A stretch of 64,000 bases of DNA from Ruegeria discodermiae (GCF_030758345.1 NZ_JAVAMO010000003.1:124001-188000), one strand, 5' to 3'. Shown: positions 6,450 to 16,660, numbered from the stretch's first letter. The notes: generated from the letters alone by a model not told the origin. A program made the numbers and translations.

Positions 6450-8155
6450 CAGGCGGCCAGATCGTCAGCGCTGAGCGCAAAGAGGTCAGCCGCCCCGTTT
6501 TGCGCCTGCACCAGCAGACCGGAATATTGTGGCAGCAGCGCGTGAATGTAGAACCGCGCTAGCTTGGCCCGCGCCCCCTCGGGTTCGGCCAGCGCCGCAA
6601 CCAGATGGTAATGCGCGCCCAGCACCCGGGCAAAAGCCCGCAGATAGGGCAGCGCGCCTGCAAAGCGGTCGTTCATATCTCCCTGAGCAACCAGCCATTC
6701 GGTGGTTTCACGCAGCGATTCCGTCGCCTCCCAAACCGGCTCTGCCAGTTCCGGCAGGGTGGCGCGGGCCTGTTCGGCGTGATCTTCGATCTCGTCCAGC
6801 AAGCGGGCCGCAGCCTCGCCACCATCCATCATCTTGCGACCCACCAGATCCATAGCCTGAATGCCGCTGGTGCCCTCATATATCGCCGTTACGCGCACAT
6901 CGCGATAGAACTGCGCCGCCCCGGTTTCCTCGATAAAGCCCATGCCGCCATGAACCTGAACGCCGGTCTCTGCAACGCGGATGCCGGTTTCAGTGCCGAA
7001 AGTCTTGGCAATCGGCGTCAGGAAGGCCGCTCGTGCGACCCAGTTGGCATCACCGGTGGCATGACCCATGTCGATGGCCCCGGCACAGGCCAGCAGAATG
7101 GCCCGCGCGGCAAACGTGTCGGCCCGCATTTCCATCAACATGCGCCGGACATCCGCGTGATCCAGGATGGTTCCGGTTGGCGCGCTGCGCCCCTGTTTGC
7201 GGTCCTTCGCATAGGCCAGCGCGTGTTGATATGCCCCCTCGGCAACGCCGACACCCTGCCCACCTACACCCAGACGCGCGTTGTTCATCATGGTGAACAT
7301 GGCGGCCATGCCCTTATGCGGCTCACCCACCAGCCAGCCCTTGGCGCCGTCATACTGCATCACACAGGTCGGCGATCCGTGCAGGCCAAGCTTATGCTCC
7401 AGCGAGACCACTTTCAGCGTGTTGGCCACACCGGCTGCGCCGTCTTCATCGGGCAGGTTGCGCGGAACCAGGAACAGTGAAATCCCCTTGGTGCCTGGCG
7501 CGGCATCGGGCAGGCGCGCCAGCACCAGATGGCAGACATTGTCGGTAAAGTCGTTATCGCCCCAGCTGATGAAAATCTTCTGCCCGGTCACCGCATATGT
7601 GCCGTCGCCGTTCGGCTCGGCCCGCGAGCTGAGCGCGCCAACATCCGATCCGGCCTGCGGTTCGGTCAGGTTCATGGTTCCGACCCATTCGCCGGAAATC
7701 AGCTTTGGCAGATACAGCGCCTTAAGGTCATCGCTGGCGTGGTGTTCCAGCGCCTCGATCTGGCCCTGGGTCATCAAAGGTGCGATCTGCAGCGACAGGC
7801 AGGCGGCGCTCATCATCTCATTCACCGCTGTCGTGACCGCCATTGGCAGGCCCATGCCACCGAATTCGGGATTGCTGCTCATGCCGACCCAGCCACCCTC
7901 GGCAATTGCCTGCCAGCCATCACCAAACCCCGGAGAGGTGCGCACCACTCCGTTTTCCAACACTGCGGGGTTCAGATCACCGACGCGGCGCAGCGGCTCC
8001 AGCACGTCCCGGCACATCTTTCCGGCCTCGTTCAGGATGGCGGATACGACATCACGGTCAGCATCGCCGAACCGGTCAGTGGCGGTGATCGCGCTCAGAC
8101 CCGCAACGTTATGAATCAGGAATTCGTAATCAGAGAGTGGTGCTGTATAGGACAT
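6449..8155 (-). CDS. Acyl-CoA dehydrogenase, DmdC type (probable 3-methylmercaptopropionyl-CoA dehydrogenase)
   Basis: About 568 residues, longer than ordinary ~380-residue acyl-CoA dehydrogenases, as is typical for the DmdC group that oxidises 3-methylmercaptopropionyl-CoA in DMSP demethylation. FAD-binding and substrate blocks are visible: MNLTEPQAGSDVGAL (about 158-172), FISWGDND, QVHGGMGFIEETGAAQFYRD and the catalytic-region YEGTSGIQAMDL. I chose the ATG at 8155, which has GAGG 5 nt upstream; a GTG at 8170 is in frame but less likely. It heads an operon with the MBL hydrolase and the DUF6173-like gene. Roseobacters carry several paralogues, and some act on ordinary fatty acyl-CoAs, so the substrate is not certain. 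Confidence 0.88.
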   Translation of the reverse strand: MSYTAPLSDYEFLIHNVAGLSAITATDRFGDADRDVVSAILNEAGKMCRDVLEPLRRVGDLNPAVLENGVVRTSPGFGDGWQAIAEGGWVGMSSNPEFGGMGLPMAVTTAVNEMMSAACLSLQIAPLMTQGQIEALEHHASDDLKALYLPKLISGEWVGTMNLTEPQAGSDVGALSSRAEPNGDGTYAVTGQKIFISWGDNDFTDNVCHLVLARLPDAAPGTKGISLFLVPRNLPDEDGAAGVANTLKVVSLEHKLGLHGSPTCVMQYDGAKGWLVGEPHKGMAAMFTMMNNARLGVGGQGVGVAEGAYQHALAYAKDRKQGRSAPTGTILDHADVRRMLMEMRADTFAARAILLACAGAIDMGHATGDANWVARAAFLTPIAKTFGTETGIRVAETGVQVHGGMGFIEETGAAQFYRDVRVTAIYEGTSGIQAMDLVGRKMMDGGEAAARLLDEIEDHAEQARATLPELAEPVWEATESLRETTEWLVAQGDMNDRFAGALPYLRAFARVLGAHYHLVAALAEPEGARAKLARFYIHALLPQYSGLLVQAQNGAADLFALSADDLAA

Positions 8156-8289
8156 GGGAACCTCGATCACGGGAGGCGCATCTGCCGCCTGAGCAGGACA
8201 ACGCCTGAGTCAATTCCGTATTGAACTTGCTTTTGTAAATAACTAACCGGCACCCTATTGAAAGCAACCTGAACGCGGCGTCACCGACA

Positions 8290-9258
8290 ATGATGGGCAG
8301 AAAAACCGAGCATCTGAGCGCCGCACCCGCCGATATCACGCGGGCCGTCCGGATTTTGGGCAGCGGTGGCCTGGTCGCTTTCCCGACCGAGACGGTCTAC
8401 GGGTTGGGCGGCGACGCGCGCGATGATCGCGCCGTGGCTGCGATCTATGAGGCCAAAGGACGGCCAAGCTTCAACCCGCTGATTGCGCATCTGCCCTCGG
8501 TCGAGGCCGCAAGGCGCTACGTGGCCTGGTCCGATCAGGCCGAAGCGCTGGCGCGGGCCTTCTGGCCCGGACCGCTGACGCTGGTTCTGCCCTCGCGCGA
8601 CTGGCATGGTATATCGCCTCTGGTCACGGCCGGGCTCGAAACGCTCGCGGTGCGGGTGCCCGCGCACCCTGCGGCCCGCGCGTTGCTGAGCGCATTCGAT
8701 GGCCCGGTTGCCGCGCCGTCTGCCAACCCCTCGGGCCGGATCAGCCCGACCACGGCGGCACATGTCAGCGCCGGGCTTGACGGGCGCATCGACGCCGTAC
8801 TGGATGACGGACCCTGCACCGTAGGGCTGGAATCGACGATCCTGGGGCTGTTCGGGCACCCCACTTTGCTGCGCCCCGGCGGCGTCAGCGCCAAAGAGAT
8901 CACGCGGGTGCTCGGCACTGCCCCGCTGGCCCATAACAGCGCCGAGCCGATCATCGCACCGGGTCAGTTGCAGTCGCATTATGCGCCTGCCTCCAGCGTC
9001 CGCCTTAACGCGTCCGAGCGGCAAGGCGATGAGGTGTTGCTGGGGTTTGGCGATATGGCCTGCGACCTGAACCTGTCGCACTCAGGTGATCTGGTTGAGG
9101 CGGCAGCGCAGCTTTTTGCGGCGCTGCATGCGCTTGACAGGACCGGTCGCCCGATTGCGGTGGCCCCGATCCCGCAGGAGGGGCTTGGCGCTGCGATCAA
9201 CGACCGCCTGGGCCGGGCCGCAGCACCGCGGGATTCAGGCGTGCCCGGCGCTGGCTGA
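8290..9258 (+). CDS. tsaC: L-threonylcarbamoyladenylate synthase (TsaC/Sua5 family)
   Basis: 322 residues: an N-terminal YrdC domain (about 15-210) and a C-terminal Sua5 domain. It makes threonylcarbamoyl-AMP from threonine, bicarbonate and ATP for the t6A37 modification of ANN-decoding tRNAs. Visible motifs are [18 protein letters not shown] (about 28-45), [19 protein letters not shown], and [13 protein letters not shown], all typical of the family. Start at the first ATG (8290). The 3' end overlaps the convergent yqgE gene by 24 nt. Confidence 0.93.
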   Translation: MMGRKTEHLSAAPADITRAVRILGSGGLVAFPTETVYGLGGDARDDRAVAAIYEAKGRPSFNPLIAHLPSVEAARRYVAWSDQAEALARAFWPGPLTLVLPSRDWHGISPLVTAGLETLAVRVPAHPAARALLSAFDGPVAAPSANPSGRISPTTAAHVSAGLDGRIDAVLDDGPCTVGLESTILGLFGHPTLLRPGGVSAKEITRVLGTAPLAHNSAEPIIAPGQLQSHYAPASSVRLNASERQGDEVLLGFGDMACDLNLSHSGDLVEAAAQLFAALHALDRTGRPIAVAPIPQEGLGAAINDRLGRAAAPRDSGVPGAG

Positions 9259-9792
9259 AAGGGTCAGCGGATCGATCCCCAGCAGCTTCAGCGCGGCTTC
9301 CCATTTGCGATCATCGGCAATATCGAACACCAGAGCCGGGTCGGCCTGAACCGTCAGCCAGCCGTTTTCGCCGATCTCGCTTTCCAATTGCCCCGGCCCC
9401 CAGCCTGAATAGCCCAGCATCAGCAACCGCTGCGCAGGCCCCGCGCCATTGGCCATGTCTTCGAGGATGTCCAGCGTTGCCGTCATGCTGAACGCGGCAT
9501 CCACATTCATCGAATGCAGATTGGCGTCGTAATCGGTGGAATGCAGCACGAAGCCGCGCGCGGTTTCGACCGGCCCGCCAAACCGCACAGGTGTGTCATT
9601 GACAACCGGTATCTTGCAGGGAATGTCCAACTGGGTCAGCAAGGCCGAGATGCGCAGATCGGCAGGCTTGTTCACGATCAGGCCCATCGCCCCATCTTCG
9701 CCATGACTGCAGATATAGACAACCGAGTGTTCAAAGCGCGGATCGCCCATGCCTGGCATGGCGATCAGAAGCTGTCCGGTAAGGTCCATCAT
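9235..9792 (-). CDS. YqgE/AlgH family protein (DUF179)
   Basis: 185 residues from the ATG at 9792; AAGGAG lies upstream at a slightly long spacing of 12 nt, and a second ATG follows directly at 9789. The first block [22 protein letters not shown]... (quoted in part) and [21 protein letters not shown] are the hallmark segments of the YqgE/AlgH family. The biochemical role of the family is not settled. An in-frame upstream extension to 9864 lacks family similarity. It is convergent with tsaC and its tail overlaps that gene. Confidence 0.88.
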   Translation of the reverse strand: MMDLTGQLLIAMPGMGDPRFEHSVVYICSHGEDGAMGLIVNKPADLRISALLTQLDIPCKIPVVNDTPVRFGGPVETARGFVLHSTDYDANLHSMNVDAAFSMTATLDILEDMANGAGPAQRLLMLGYSGWGPGQLESEIGENGWLTVQADPALVFDIADDRKWEAALKLLGIDPLTLSASAGHA

Positions 9793-9933
9793 GTTGCGGC
9801 AAATCTCCTTACTGTAACAACAATGGCCCCGCCTGCTGCCGGACGCAAGAGCAGCAGCACGCATGGGTTGAAAATACCCACGTTAACCTTAACGTGAGTT
9901 GGAATTTTCCGGACAAGACCGCATGTAGGAACC

Positions 9934-10743
9934 ATGATGAAACACGCGTTCCCTTTTCTGATGCTCGCCGCGCTGGCGGCCCCCCCAGCCCTGTCGCAAA
10001 ACATGGACGATATCGTGCAGCTCGATGTGCTGGACGGGGGCCGGACCGAGGATGGCACCTATCTGGGCGCGCTGCGTCTGACCCTTGCCGATGGCTGGAA
10101 GACCTATTGGCGCGCGCCCGGCGATGCCGGGATACCCCCGCGCTTTGACTGGGGTGCCTCGCGCAATCTGGGCGGGATCGACATCACCTGGCCAACGCCC
10201 GAAATACATGACCAGAACGGCATGCGCAGCATCGGCTATACTGACCAGCTTGTTCTGCCGGTCGAAATCTCGCCGCGCAACGCCAACAAACCGGTGCGCC
10301 TGCGCGGCGAAATGGAGCTTGGCATCTGCAAGGATGTCTGCATCCCCAGCACGCTCGGTTTCGATCACAAGCTCGATACCCAGGCGGGTCGCAACCCGGC
10401 GATCATCGCAGCCTTCGCGCAGCGGCCCTATTCCAGCAAAGAGGCCGGCGTGACCTCGGTCACCTGCCGCCTGCAGCCCACCGGTGAGGGCGTCCGCATC
10501 GAGGCACAGATCACGATGCCTTCAGCGGGCGGAGAGGAAGTTGCCATATTCGAACCCGGCGATCCGGCGATCTGGGCTGCTCCGGCGCAATCCCGCAGGC
10601 AGGGCAATACGCTGATCTCTTCATCGGAATTCGTTGGCGACGGCAATGGCCCGATGACGCTAGACCGCTCCGAAATCCGGATCACCGTGCTGGGCTCGAA
10701 ACATGCGGTCGACATTCAGGGCTGCCCGGCGGCGCGCGGATGA
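9934..10743 (+). CDS. Periplasmic DsbD N-terminal-domain protein
   Basis: 269 residues with a signal peptide (about 1-21, A-L-S/Q). The body resembles the N-terminal (alpha) domain of the thiol-disulfide interchange protein DsbD, including LADGWKTYWRAPGDAG (about 51-66) and a cysteine pair G-I-C132-K-D-V-C136-I-P. There is no membrane channel or thioredoxin domain, so this is a stand-alone domain protein that may take part in periplasmic disulfide reduction or cytochrome/copper maturation. The family is common in Rhodobacteraceae. Two adjacent ATGs (9934 and 9937) follow AGGA. The stop overlaps the Nudix start (ATGA). Confidence 0.82.
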   Translation: MMKHAFPFLMLAALAAPPALSQNMDDIVQLDVLDGGRTEDGTYLGALRLTLADGWKTYWRAPGDAGIPPRFDWGASRNLGGIDITWPTPEIHDQNGMRSIGYTDQLVLPVEISPRNANKPVRLRGEMELGICKDVCIPSTLGFDHKLDTQAGRNPAIIAAFAQRPYSSKEAGVTSVTCRLQPTGEGVRIEAQITMPSAGGEEVAIFEPGDPAIWAAPAQSRRQGNTLISSSEFVGDGNGPMTLDRSEIRITVLGSKHAVDIQGCPAARG

Positions 10744-11165
10744 CGCAACTTCCCAGGATCGGTGCGCTGGCCGTGGTTCTGCGCGACGGCGAGGTGCTGC
10801 TGGCCCGACGCCGCAACAAGCCCGATGCCGGGCTTTGGGGGTTTCCCGGCGGTCATGTGGAATGGGGCGAGACCGTGCTCTTGGCCGCAACACGCGAGCT
10901 GCGCGAGGAAACCGGAATCCATGCCGAACCGATCGACTACCTGACCAATCTGGACCTGTTGCAGCATGGCGAGGATGGCAGCGTCGATCTGCACTATCTG
11001 CTGGTTGGCGTGGCCTGCCGCTATGTCGGTGGAACGCTACAGGCGGCGGACGATGTCTCGGACGCGCGGTGGTTCGAGACCCAAGCGGTGCTGGCCGGAG
11101 ACCTGCCGATGAGCGCCCGTGTGCCCGACCTGCTGCAACTGGCGCTCAGGAGCGGGTTCTGGTGA
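10740..11165 (+). CDS. NUDIX hydrolase
   Basis: 141 residues. A complete Nudix box G38-x5-E44-x7-R52-E-L-x-E56-E57-x-G59-I binds the divalent metal and diphosphate. Family members hydrolyse nucleoside diphosphates linked to another moiety; the substrate cannot be read from the sequence, though the short form with PGGHVEWGE is close to MutT/DNA-nucleotide types. It overlaps the upstream DsbD-like gene by ATGA and overlaps the 3' end of the convergent RND permease by 20 nt. Confidence 0.9.
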   Translation: MTQLPRIGALAVVLRDGEVLLARRRNKPDAGLWGFPGGHVEWGETVLLAATRELREETGIHAEPIDYLTNLDLLQHGEDGSVDLHYLLVGVACRYVGGTLQAADDVSDARWFETQAVLAGDLPMSARVPDLLQLALRSGFW

Positions 11166-14100
11166 TGCGTACCGCATAAAGCGCCGAGATCAGCCAGCTC
11201 AGCAGCAAGATCACCAGAGCCCCGACAAAGAACAGAACCAACCCGCTGCGAATTCCGCCGCCGTCGGTGACAGATGCCAGTGGCCCGGGCAGCGCCCCGG
11301 TGACCAGCGGCCAGATCATGGTGGGAACCAGCCAGCCGAATGTGACCAGCCCGCTGATCAGGATCGCCAGCCCAACCCTTGGATCAGCGCCGCGCAGCGC
11401 GCGCCGCAGGGCGCTAACGGGGCGCCCGATATCGCGCTGGATGGCGATCAGTGCCGGGACCAGCAGCAGCACCATAAAGACGCCAAAGCCCAAGCCATAG
11501 ACCAGCGTGATCACCGTAGGCTTGAGAAATTGCGCCTGCTGCGATCCCTCATAAAGCAGCGGTGTCAGCCCCAGAACGGTCGTCAGCGTAGTCAGCATCA
11601 CCGGGCGCAGCCGGTCAGCCGCGCCTTCGATGATCGAGGGGACAAGGCCGCGCTCTGCAGCATATTGATCAATCGTCGTGACCAGCACGATCGAGTCATT
11701 GATGATGATCCCGGTCATGCCCAGAAGGCCAACCACGGTGAACATGCTCAACGGCACATCCTGAATGTAGTGGCCCCAGATTGTGCCCACGAGGCCAAAG
11801 GGGATCACCGCCATCACCACCACCGGTCGGGTCCAGCTGCCAAAGACCCAGGCCAGAACCAGATAGATACCCGTCAGGCAGAGGATCAGCCCGGTGCGGG
11901 CGTCAGACAGGAACTCATCCTCCTGCTCGCTCAGCCCGGCCAGCCGCCACTCGACCTGCAGCGTGCTGGCGATCTCGGGCAGGATTTCGGTGCGCAGGGC
12001 AGTCTCGATCTCTGCCGCGCGCGCCGGGTCATCCTCGGAGATATCGCCGGTGACGGAAATCACGCGCACGCCATTCTCTCGCCGCACGGTCGAAAACCCT
12101 GTCCGCTGCTGGACCGAGACAATATCGGCCAGCGGCACGTAAGTGCCTTCGGGCGAGCGCATCAATGTGCGTTCCAGAAAATCGGCGGTCAACTCGTTCT
12201 CAGGCAGTTCCACGCGGATTTCGGCGCTGCGCGGACCGTCGGGATAGGTGGCCGCCTCGATCCCGTTCAGCCGGTTGCGCAGCGCGCGGCCCAGCGTTTC
12301 GATGGTAAAGCCCAGCGCCTGCCCCTGCGCGGTCAAATCCAGGATCACCTCTTCCTTATCATAGGCCAGATTGTCCTCGACCGCCGATACTTCCGGATAG
12401 CGCAGCACGGCAGCCTGCAAAGCTTCGGACGCCGCTTTCAGCGTGCTGACATCGGCCCCATAGAACTGCACATCCAGCGCATCGCCACCGGGACCGGACC
12501 GCCAGCCGCGGAAACTGACCACCTCTGTCAGCGGATGGCGGCGGATTTCTTCCTGCAACTCGGCAATGAACTGGAAGCTGGAATAGGGAACGTCATCGTT
12601 ATCAAGGCGCAGGTCGGCATCAATCAGTTCGATCGAAAGGCCGCCCAGCAGGTCGGTTTCCTTGCCCTCCATCCCCGACAGGGCGCGCCCGGCATTGCCG
12701 CCAACCTCGACCATGACATAGTCAACGGGATACCAGCCATATTGCTGCTCAAGCCGGGTCGAGACCGCATCCGTGGCGCGTTGCAGTTCGGCCAGCATTT
12801 CCAATGTGTCGGCGCGGTTTGCCCCTTCGACCATGGCGATATTGCCAGTCACCGAGCCGCGCTCGGGCGCGTTGAAGAAGCGCCATTGCACATCACCCTG
12901 AATGAACAGCGCGATCTGGCTCGCAAGCAGCACCAATGCGCCTGCGATCACGACATAGCGGGCGCGCACCACCCCTGCCATCAGCGGCCGGAACCAGGTA
13001 TCGCGCACCCAGCGGAAGCCGCGATTCACCACCCGGTTCGGCGCATCATACCAATGCTCCTTGGCCGAATGGGCAATGGCGTGGGACATGTGGTTGGGCA
13101 GGATCAGGAAGCATTCCACCAGCGAGGCCGCCAGAACGGCGATCACGGTGAAGGGGATGTCCTGGATCAACTCTCCGAACCGCCCACCGATTGCGGTGAG
13201 ACCAAAGAAGGCGATGATCGTGGTCAGGGTCGCCGCCAGAACCGGCATTGCCATGCGCTGCGCGGCGCGTTCCGAGGCGACGATCGGGTGTTCCCCCAGC
13301 CGACGGGCGCGGAAATCGGCGTGTTCGCCTACAACGATCGCATCATCGACCACAATGCCCAGCGTGATGATCAGACCAAAGAGGCTGACCATGTTGATGG
13401 TCAGCCCGCCGATATACATCAGCGCAATGGCTGCAAACATCGCGGCAGGAATGCCCGCCGCGACCCAGAAAGCGATACGCGCGTTCAGGAACAGGAACAG
13501 CAGGCAGACAACCAGACCAAGCCCGACCAAGCCATTATCGACCAGGATATTCAACCGTCCGGTGATCGCCTCGGCTCGGGTGCGGATCAGTTCAACCGTC
13601 ACGCCTTGCGGCAAGCTGGCCTGCATTTCGGCGGCGACCTCTTCGACCGCGCGCTGCACGTCGATGGCGTCCCCACCATCGGCGCGGTCGACGCGGATCG
13701 ACATGGCGGGATCGTCGGCCACGAAATAGCTGCGCTCGCGATCCACACCTTCGACACGGACGGTGGCCAGATCGCTGACCAGCAGTTTCGAGCCATCGGG
13801 GTTGGAGCGCAGAACGATACCTTCGATATCCTCGGGCGAGCGTTTTTCAACGCCGGTGCGCACGCGCGCATTGGCGCCGGTCACATCACCGGCAGGGTTG
13901 GTATCCACCTCGCCCGCAATGGCCTCGGCGATCTGCGCCATGGTGATGTCATTGGCGATCAACTGCATCGTAGGCACTTCGACGATGGTGCGTGGAGCGG
14001 CAACACCGCGAATGGTCGTCCGGGCCACGCCAGCGGTAAAGAGGCGGGTAACCAGCTCGTCCGCCAGCAGGCCAAGCTGCGCCGGTTCGATCGGGCCAGT

Positions 14101-14550
14101 GATGACCACATCGGTGACCCGGTCGCGCCAGCCGCCGCGCCGCACCTTGGGCTCATCGGCGTCTTCGGGCAGGGTCGTCAGGCCGTCAACCGCCGCCTGC
14201 ACGTCGTCCGAGGCGCGCGACATGTCCCAGCCGGGTTCAAATTCCAGCGTCAGATATGCCTGCCCCTCGCGCGATCTGGCCTCGGACCCCGAGACGCCAT
14301 CCAACGCCAGCAGCGTAGGTTCCATCACCTGCACGATGGCGCTGTCCACATCTTCGGGACCTGCACCATCCCATTCGACGCTGATGCGCATATCCTCGAT
14401 GATCACATCGGGAAAGAACTGCGCCCGCATGTTGGGGATCGCCGCCGCACCCAGCACCAGCAGAACCACCAGCAACAGGTTGGCCGCCGTGCGGTGCCGG
14501 GTGAAGTAGCTGAGCAGCCCGCCTGCCGCGCCTGGGATCTCGCGGACCAT
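11146..14550 (-). CDS. Efflux RND transporter permease subunit
   Basis: 1134 residues, full length for an AcrB-type inner-membrane proton-driven pump. Membrane helix 1 is at about 21-41, a large periplasmic loop follows, and helices 2-6 lie around 335-490. The proton-relay pair of helix 4 is present as V-V-D402-D403-A, matching D407/D408 of AcrB. The second half repeats the pattern, with GMTGIIINDSIVL near the equivalent helix. Sequence style is that of the hydrophobic/amphiphilic or metal-independent pumps of alphaproteobacteria. The ATG at 14550 is 6 nt after the adaptor gene, so they are co-transcribed. No outer-membrane channel gene is nearby. Confidence 0.93.
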   Translation of the reverse strand: MVREIPGAAGGLLSYFTRHRTAANLLLVVLLVLGAAAIPNMRAQFFPDVIIEDMRISVEWDGAGPEDVDSAIVQVMEPTLLALDGVSGSEARSREGQAYLTLEFEPGWDMSRASDDVQAAVDGLTTLPEDADEPKVRRGGWRDRVTDVVITGPIEPAQLGLLADELVTRLFTAGVARTTIRGVAAPRTIVEVPTMQLIANDITMAQIAEAIAGEVDTNPAGDVTGANARVRTGVEKRSPEDIEGIVLRSNPDGSKLLVSDLATVRVEGVDRERSYFVADDPAMSIRVDRADGGDAIDVQRAVEEVAAEMQASLPQGVTVELIRTRAEAITGRLNILVDNGLVGLGLVVCLLFLFLNARIAFWVAAGIPAAMFAAIALMYIGGLTINMVSLFGLIITLGIVVDDAIVVGEHADFRARRLGEHPIVASERAAQRMAMPVLAATLTTIIAFFGLTAIGGRFGELIQDIPFTVIAVLAASLVECFLILPNHMSHAIAHSAKEHWYDAPNRVVNRGFRWVRDTWFRPLMAGVVRARYVVIAGALVLLASQIALFIQGDVQWRFFNAPERGSVTGNIAMVEGANRADTLEMLAELQRATDAVSTRLEQQYGWYPVDYVMVEVGGNAGRALSGMEGKETDLLGGLSIELIDADLRLDNDDVPYSSFQFIAELQEEIRRHPLTEVVSFRGWRSGPGGDALDVQFYGADVSTLKAASEALQAAVLRYPEVSAVEDNLAYDKEEVILDLTAQGQALGFTIETLGRALRNRLNGIEAATYPDGPRSAEIRVELPENELTADFLERTLMRSPEGTYVPLADIVSVQQRTGFSTVRRENGVRVISVTGDISEDDPARAAEIETALRTEILPEIASTLQVEWRLAGLSEQEDEFLSDARTGLILCLTGIYLVLAWVFGSWTRPVVVMAVIPFGLVGTIWGHYIQDVPLSMFTVVGLLGMTGIIINDSIVLVTTIDQYAAERGLVPSIIEGAADRLRPVMLTTLTTVLGLTPLLYEGSQQAQFLKPTVITLVYGLGFGVFMVLLLVPALIAIQRDIGRPVSALRRALRGADPRVGLAILISGLVTFGWLVPTMIWPLVTGALPGPLASVTDGGGIRSGLVLFFVGALVILLLSWLISALYAVRITRTRS

Positions 14551-14556
14551 GGCGGG

Positions 14557-16011
14557 TTATCCTTCCATCCGGGATTCGATTCGCAGCACCAGATCTTCGG
14601 GCACGCGCAGTTCAGCCAATTGCTCCAGCATCTGCGCCTTCATCTCGGGCGGCATGTCGTCGCTGCCTTCGACAAAAGCCACAAGCCGGGCACGCCGCTC
14701 GTCGCTGAGTTCAAGCAGCGATGCGGCAGGCATCGCCTGCACCTCCTCGCGCACAGGTCGGACCTTGATCCCCGGCCCCAGCAGGGGCGTGCGCCCGACG
14801 ATCACCTCGCGCCCGGCCAGCCCTTCGCCGCGCAGCAGCACCTCGTCGCCCTGACGACGGACGAGACGGACGGGCAGCAATTCCAGCCGGTCCTCCGCGC
14901 CCAGGATCAGAACGGTCCCGGTGGCGTCATAGGCCGAGGCAGGCAGCCGCGCGACCTCCTGCAAGGTAGGTTCCTCGACCGCGACGGTGACGAAATCTCC
15001 GGGTTTGAAGCCCCGTGCTGCTTCCAGCCGAGCAAAGATGAGCCGCCCGGACTGGCCCTCGCCCGCAGCCGCGCTGTCGCGGCTGATCACGCCGCGCGCG
15101 GTCAGGTTGGTGCCGGTAATTTCAAGCGAGGCAATGACCGGTGCCGCAATCAAATCGCCCTCGTCATCAAGCAGCCTTGCATATTGCGCGGTCGAGACCC
15201 GGAACGCCACTTCCAGCGCGTCGGGGTCGATCAGCTCGGCCAGCTTTTCATTGGCCGCGACCAAGCGCCCCTCGACCAGATTGACGTCGTTCAGCGTCCC
15301 GTCGAACCGCGCGGTCACGGTTGTTTCGCCAAGATCCCGTTCAGCCAGGGACAAGGCACTGCTTGCCCGCATCAGGCGGGTTTCGGTCTGATCCACCCGC
15401 GCCTCGGCCTGCGCGACCGCAATACGGCGCGCCAGAACCGCCTGCCGCGAGGATGCGGCCTCAAGCTCGGCGGATTCGACCGCCGCCGCAGTGCCAACGC
15501 CGCGCTCGGCCAGATCAAGCTGTCGTTGCAGCGCCTTGTCGCGCAGTTCTGACTGATCGATGGCCGCCTGCAACTCGTCGCGGGCCAGAATGAGCGAACG
15601 CTCAGCATCACGTTCCTCGGCCTCGGCATCCATCATGTCGGATTCGGCGCGATCCCAGACCGTCTGGGCATCTGCCGGATCAATGCGCACCAGCACGTCA
15701 CCAGCACGAACGGTTCCGCCTTCCTCGAAATCCGGTGACAGTTCTAGCACCCGCCCGCCTGCTGCCGCGCGCAGTTCCAGCGTGCGGCGGCTTTGCACCT
15801 GACCAAAGGCTTCGAGAACCGGGATCACATCCTGCAATTCGGCGGTTTCCACATTGACTGCAAACACCCGCTCGCGCGCCTCAACAGGCCGCCCCTTGTC
15901 GGCCAGGCTTGTGCGCACCGCGTCAAATACCAGATGGCCGGCATACAAAAGCAGGGCCAGCGTCATGGACACCAGGAACACGCCGAGCAGACTCTGGCGT
16001 AAAAACCGCAT
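14557..16011 (-). CDS. Efflux RND transporter periplasmic adaptor subunit
   Basis: 484 residues; membrane-fusion protein that links the RND pump to an outer-membrane channel. An N-terminal membrane anchor (about 4-28) is followed by a biotinyl-lipoyl-like block with GRVLELSPDFEEGGTVRAGD (about 80-99), a long helical hairpin (about 110-200) and beta-barrel segments. There is no lipobox. I chose the ATG at 16011, with AAGGA 6 nt upstream; a longer in-frame start at 16050 has no support. The C-terminal ~50 residues are an acidic helical tail. Confidence 0.92.
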   Translation of the reverse strand: MRFLRQSLLGVFLVSMTLALLLYAGHLVFDAVRTSLADKGRPVEARERVFAVNVETAELQDVIPVLEAFGQVQSRRTLELRAAAGGRVLELSPDFEEGGTVRAGDVLVRIDPADAQTVWDRAESDMMDAEAEERDAERSLILARDELQAAIDQSELRDKALQRQLDLAERGVGTAAAVESAELEAASSRQAVLARRIAVAQAEARVDQTETRLMRASSALSLAERDLGETTVTARFDGTLNDVNLVEGRLVAANEKLAELIDPDALEVAFRVSTAQYARLLDDEGDLIAAPVIASLEITGTNLTARGVISRDSAAAGEGQSGRLIFARLEAARGFKPGDFVTVAVEEPTLQEVARLPASAYDATGTVLILGAEDRLELLPVRLVRRQGDEVLLRGEGLAGREVIVGRTPLLGPGIKVRPVREEVQAMPAASLLELSDERRARLVAFVEGSDDMPPEMKAQMLEQLAELRVPEDLVLRIESRMEG

Positions 16012-16117
16012 CTTACATCCTTCTCCGGTGGCGTTGCGCTGCCTCACCAAAGGTTAGCGGGCTTGGCGAATTTGCCAACCCTATCGACGCCTACAAGGCC
16101 TTGAACGTAGGAAGAGT

Positions 16118-16660
16118 TTACTTCCGTCGCAGATGTTCGTCCAATCTGGGCATAATCTCGACGAAATTGCAGGGGCGATGACGGTAATCGAGCTGTTTTT
16201 GCAAGATCCCGTCCCAGGCGTCCTTGCAGGCCCCCGGGCTGCCCGGCAGCGCAAAGAGATAGGTGCCGCCCGCAACCCCCCCGGTCGCGCGCGACTGCAC
16301 CGCCGATGTGCCGATCTTTTCCATGGAAATCAACGTGAAAACAGTGCCAAAGGCCTCGATCTCTTTTTCATAAACATCCCTGTGCGCCTCGACCGTCACG
16401 TCGCGGCCCGTCAGCCCGGTGCCACCGGTCGAGATCACGACATCGATATCGGGGTCCTGCACCCAGGCGCGCAATTGGTCCGCAATCCCGGCGCGTTCAT
16501 CGCGCAGGATTTTGCGGTCGGCCACGGAATGGCCCGCCGCCTCGATCCGGTCCACGAGGGTCTGCCCGGACTTGTCCTCCGCCAGCGCGCGGGTGTCCGA
16601 GACCGTCAGAACCGCGATGCGGACCGGAAGAAACTCCATGCTTTCATCAATGCGCGACAT
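16118..16660 (-). CDS. moaB: Molybdenum cofactor biosynthesis protein MoaB
   Basis: 180 residues of the MoaB/MogA fold, which binds molybdopterin and is thought to help adenylate it before molybdenum insertion. The pterin-binding motif S-T-G-G-T-G-L-T-G-R-D is at about 97-107, and L-P-G-S-P-G lies near residue 145. It ends a minus-strand operon with lysE, the phosphoesterase and the uracil-DNA glycosylase, starting 6 nt after the LysE gene. It is distant from the moaD-moaE pair at 33.5-34.2 kb. Confidence 0.92.
   Translation of the reverse strand: MSRIDESMEFLPVRIAVLTVSDTRALAEDKSGQTLVDRIEAAGHSVADRKILRDERAGIADQLRAWVQDPDIDVVISTGGTGLTGRDVTVEAHRDVYEKEIEAFGTVFTLISMEKIGTSAVQSRATGGVAGGTYLFALPGSPGACKDAWDGILQKQLDYRHRPCNFVEIMPRLDEHLRRK

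Noticed and set aside
4671-6545. Open frame of about 624 codons on the plus strand across three minus-strand genes
   Set aside because: Runs across intergenic boundaries of the MBL and DUF6173-like genes and has no family resemblance.
11119-15552. Very long open frame (about 1,477 codons) on the plus strand
   Set aside because: It lies opposite the RND permease and adaptor, which have clear motifs and catalytic residues. Its translation is rich in Q, H, R and D with no recognisable domain, a usual by-product of GC-rich codon bias.
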